Positions 4,783-6,449 of a DNA stretch of 6,449 bases are shown here, one piece after another (the stretch's first letter is position 1; each line of letters opens with the position of its first letter). This DNA comes from Chlamydiota bacterium (GTDB lineage Bacteria > Auribacterota > UBA3054 > B51-G9): NCBI GenBank assembly GCA_003648225.1, contig QMOL01000176.1:1-6449 (forward strand), read 5' to 3'. The notes under the pieces are model-generated. The model had not been told where the DNA came from. It saw nothing but the letters and a program-made list of their open reading frames with translations, and made no database searches. The translations under genes and the position numbers were made by a program.

Positions 4783-5970
4783 TTATGCGCCCGTGATGAA
4801 TTTTCTACTAATAAATGACAAACAACAAATGATAAATATTAAATAGCCGGGTTCAGGTATCGGACCTTCATAACAGCCTATATCAACAATTCCATCCAGC
4901 ACTCTTGGCTTACCGTCCCGGTCTTTTTCGGAGAAAATTCCCGGCAGATTAGTTCCGGCATCTATGCACGGTGATCCATCGACAAAATGGAAATTAACAT
5001 CCGAGTAAAAATCGGGATTATTTGTGATAGAAGAGTTTGACAAATCTCCATTTTCGATGCAGCAGTAATACGTCGCGACATTATTATTAATTTGGGAATC
5101 GGCTGAAGCGGCATTATCATATATTATTGAATTATATGATTCTATTGGTTTAATGCTGTAAATTCCGCCGCCGTTACCTGTTGCAGAATTTTCCGCAACC
5201 GTATTATTAGCGAAAGTGATATTAATCGCGGAAGATGCGGGAGTGCTCATATAAATCCCTCCGCCATTACCGCTTGCCGAGTTATTAATTATGAGAGAGT
5301 TTTTAATTTCGGCTTTTTGGTTACAATTAATTCCTCCGCCGTTTGCGCCTGTATTCTCAGTAATTGTACAATTTTGAACTGTGCCGCCATAATTACAAAA
5401 GACCCCTCCGTCAGAATTTTTGCTTATTGTAGAGAATTGAACTGTGCCGCCGGAATAACAAACCACTCCATAGCCCGAGTTACCGTTTATGATGCAGTTT
5501 TCGACTATGCCGCCAGCGAGATAAAAATAGATTCCGCCACCGGAATTACCGCTAATTGTGCAATTAATAACCGTTCCGCCCTGTCGGCAATGTATTCCAC
5601 CGCCTTCCGTACTGTAACCGTTTGTAATGGTAAAGCCGTCAATTGTATCGCCGGCATTAACATAGAAACATCTGCTTGTGTTTTCACCGTCAACAATAGT
5701 TTTTTTCGCGCCGTTAAGACTTTTAACGGTTATGTTTTTTGTAACATCAATCTGACTTCCGGGATAATATGTTCCATCATTTACCAGAACAAGATTATCT
5801 TCCGAAGCCGCATCAACAGCGCTCTGAATATTTGTTGCGGCATTTTCCCACGAATCGAACGGGGGAATATTTCCGCCGGATTTTGATACGTAATTTGTTG
5901 AAGCCGATATTTTTTGGGACACAAAAAATATTAAGAGTAAAGCGATTAGAATTTTAGTAATTTTATACAT
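4783..5970 (-). CDS. Secreted right-handed beta-helix protein, choice-of-anchor Q region and PEP-CTERM-like tail
   Basis: A 395-residue exported protein. Residues 1-23 form a signal peptide (MYKITK, then a long hydrophobic core, KISA at the cut). Residues about 40-110 are a typical parallel beta-helix entry (NIQSAVDAASEDNLVLVNDG, TIVDGENTS). Residues 131-271 are six or so rungs of 21-28 residues with N-C-T-I-S/T-x-N and GGGIY patterns. Residues 328-367 (FVDGSPCIDAGTN ... DRDGKPRVLDGIVDIGCYE) match the choice-of-anchor Q type region that precedes sorting signals. The end has IPEP (371-374), a hydrophobic stretch and SRK, like a PEP-CTERM signal processed by an exosortase; the hydrophobic part is short, about 13 residues. 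No catalytic residues for a polysaccharide lyase can be assigned, so a surface adhesin or scaffold is equally possible. Its position just after ruvB, on the same strand, suggests read-through. Confidence 0.87.
   Translation of the reverse strand: MYKITKILIALLLIFFVSQKISASTNYVSKSGGNIPPFDSWENAATNIQSAVDAASEDNLVLVNDGTYYPGSQIDVTKNITVKSLNGAKKTIVDGENTSRCFYVNAGDTIDGFTITNGYSTEGGGIHCRQGGTVINCTISGNSGGGIYFYLAGGIVENCIINGNSGYGVVCYSGGTVQFSTISKNSDGGVFCNYGGTVQNCTITENTGANGGGINCNQKAEIKNSLIINNSASGNGGGIYMSTPASSAINITFANNTVAENSATGNGGGIYSIKPIESYNSIIYDNAASADSQINNNVATYYCCIENGDLSNSSITNNPDFYSDVNFHFVDGSPCIDAGTNLPGIFSEKDRDGKPRVLDGIVDIGCYEGPIPEPGYLIFIICCLSFISRKFITGA
5158..5580 (-). repeat. Coding repeats for the beta-helix rungs
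   Basis: Rung starts GGTV/GGIV at residues 131, 153, 174 and 195, then KAEI at 219, are spaced 21-24 residues apart. At DNA level TTGAACTGTGCCGCC is repeated exactly at 5374-5388 and 5437-5451, 63 bp apart, showing recent duplication or conversion between rungs 3 and 4. Rung number could vary between strains. Confidence 0.7.
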
Positions 5971-5980
5971 TTCTTCCCCT
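5971..5980 (-). promoter_or_regulatory. Strong ribosome-binding site fixing the beta-helix start
   Basis: AGGGGAAGAA lies directly before ATG 5970 on the minus strand, in the 16-base gap after the ruvB stop. It settles the start: a longer frame reaching to 6084 would overlap ruvB by about 98 bases and bury the signal peptide behind 38 charged residues. Confidence 0.85.
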
Positions 5981-5986
5981 TTTTGT

Positions 5987-6449
5987 TTAAAATAAATTGC
6001 TCTCTCCACGCAAAAGGTGTTCCGCGTTAAGATGTTTATAAGCAATTGGATTTGCGATTCTTCCTTTAGATGTTCTTTTAACAAAGCCCTGCTGAATTAA
6101 ATACGGTTCATAAACCTCTTCAAGTGTGTCTGATTCTTCACCAATAGAGACGGCAAGGTTTTTTATTCCGACCGGTCCGCCGTCAAATTTATGTATCAGA
6201 GCTTCAAGATAAGCTCTATCCATTTCATCGAGACCGAGTTCATCGATTTCGAGCATTTTCAAGGCTTTATCGGCAACTTGCCGGGTGATAATTCCATCAG
6301 CGCGGACCTGCGCGTAATCGCGAACGCGCTTAAGCAGAAAATTACCGATTCGCGGTGTTCCACGTGATCTGCCGGCAATTTCGCGAGCTCCTGCTTCATC
6401 CATTTCGATATTTAAAATTCTTGCTGAGCGATGAATAATTGTTGTCATC
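5987..6449 (-). CDS. ruvB: RuvB, Holliday-junction branch-migration ATPase, C-terminal part
   Basis: About 153 residues, the C-terminal 45% of RuvB (usually 330-350 residues); the gene continues past the right edge, so the ATG at 6448 is internal. RuvB is the hexameric AAA+ motor that, with RuvA, drives Holliday-junction branch migration in recombinational repair. Visible are the AAA+ lid with RSARIL and the sensor-2 arginine in RSRGTPRIGNFLLKRVRDYA, then the winged-helix DNA-binding domain with HKFDGGPVGIKNLAVSIGEE and the family signature EPYLIQQGFVKRTSKGR. Walker A and B lie outside. It ends at TAA 5989-5987, 16 bases before the beta-helix gene. ruvC or ruvA may lie further upstream, but this cannot be seen. 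Confidence 0.97.
   Translation of the reverse strand, partial: MTTIIHRSARILNIEMDEAGAREIAGRSRGTPRIGNFLLKRVRDYAQVRADGIITRQVADKALKMLEIDELGLDEMDRAYLEALIHKFDGGPVGIKNLAVSIGEESDTLEEVYEPYLIQQGFVKRTSKGRIANPIAYKHLNAEHLLRGESNLF

Noticed and set aside
5317..5886. Long plus-strand frame (189 codons) opposite the beta-helix gene
   Set aside because: It is an antisense shadow; the repeated GGC/GGN-rich rungs keep the opposite strand free of stops. It shows no domain and no start signal.
5971..6084. N-terminal extension of the beta-helix frame up to 6084
   Set aside because: It overlaps the clear RuvB C-terminus, puts 38 residues before a good signal peptide, and ignores the strong AGGGGA site at ATG 5970.

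Overview
The window is AT-rich bacterial DNA with every confident gene on the minus strand. It reads right to left as ruvB (3' part) > secreted beta-helix protein > DUF362 protein > lipoprotein, then a toxin-antitoxin pair, then the first codons of another exported protein that runs off the left edge. The source looks Gram-negative. A PEP-CTERM-like sorting tail, a choice-of-anchor Q type region, a lipoprotein made of carboxypeptidase-regulatory-like sandwiches and a large DUF362 protein are together most reminiscent of the PVC group, especially Lentisphaerota or Kiritimatiellota. That assignment is inference from gene style, not from a search.

Right part (3100-6449). The last part of RuvB, the Holliday-junction branch-migration motor, is followed after 16 bases by a cell-surface beta-helix protein with its own strong Shine-Dalgarno sequence. 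After 33 bases comes a DUF362 protein, and after 73 more a long lipoprotein. Same strand and short gaps suggest one transcription unit, although ruvB has no obvious functional link to the others. The other three look like an envelope set: one protein with a C-terminal sorting tail, one lipid-anchored multi-sandwich protein, and one soluble protein of unknown function.

Left part (1-1253). A PIN-domain toxin and a ribbon-helix-helix antitoxin overlap by ATGA. Their promoter is a perfect sigma-70 consensus (TTGACA, 17 bp, TATAAT) placed so close to the toxin ATG that the mRNA should be leaderless, while the antitoxin has a good Shine-Dalgarno. Near-identical copies of a nonamer repeat (unit ATCCTGTAA) flank the pair in inverted orientation.

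The main structure not explained by genes is a dense set of short repeats from several families: a 16-bp tandem array that repeats a start-codon context, nonamer runs (ATCCTGTAA; TTCGTGNNN), a heptamer run (TGTCAGG), a CCCGATA hairpin, and two C-rich/G-rich palindromes inserted in frame in the DUF362 gene. No rRNA, tRNA, CRISPR array or transposase gene was seen.
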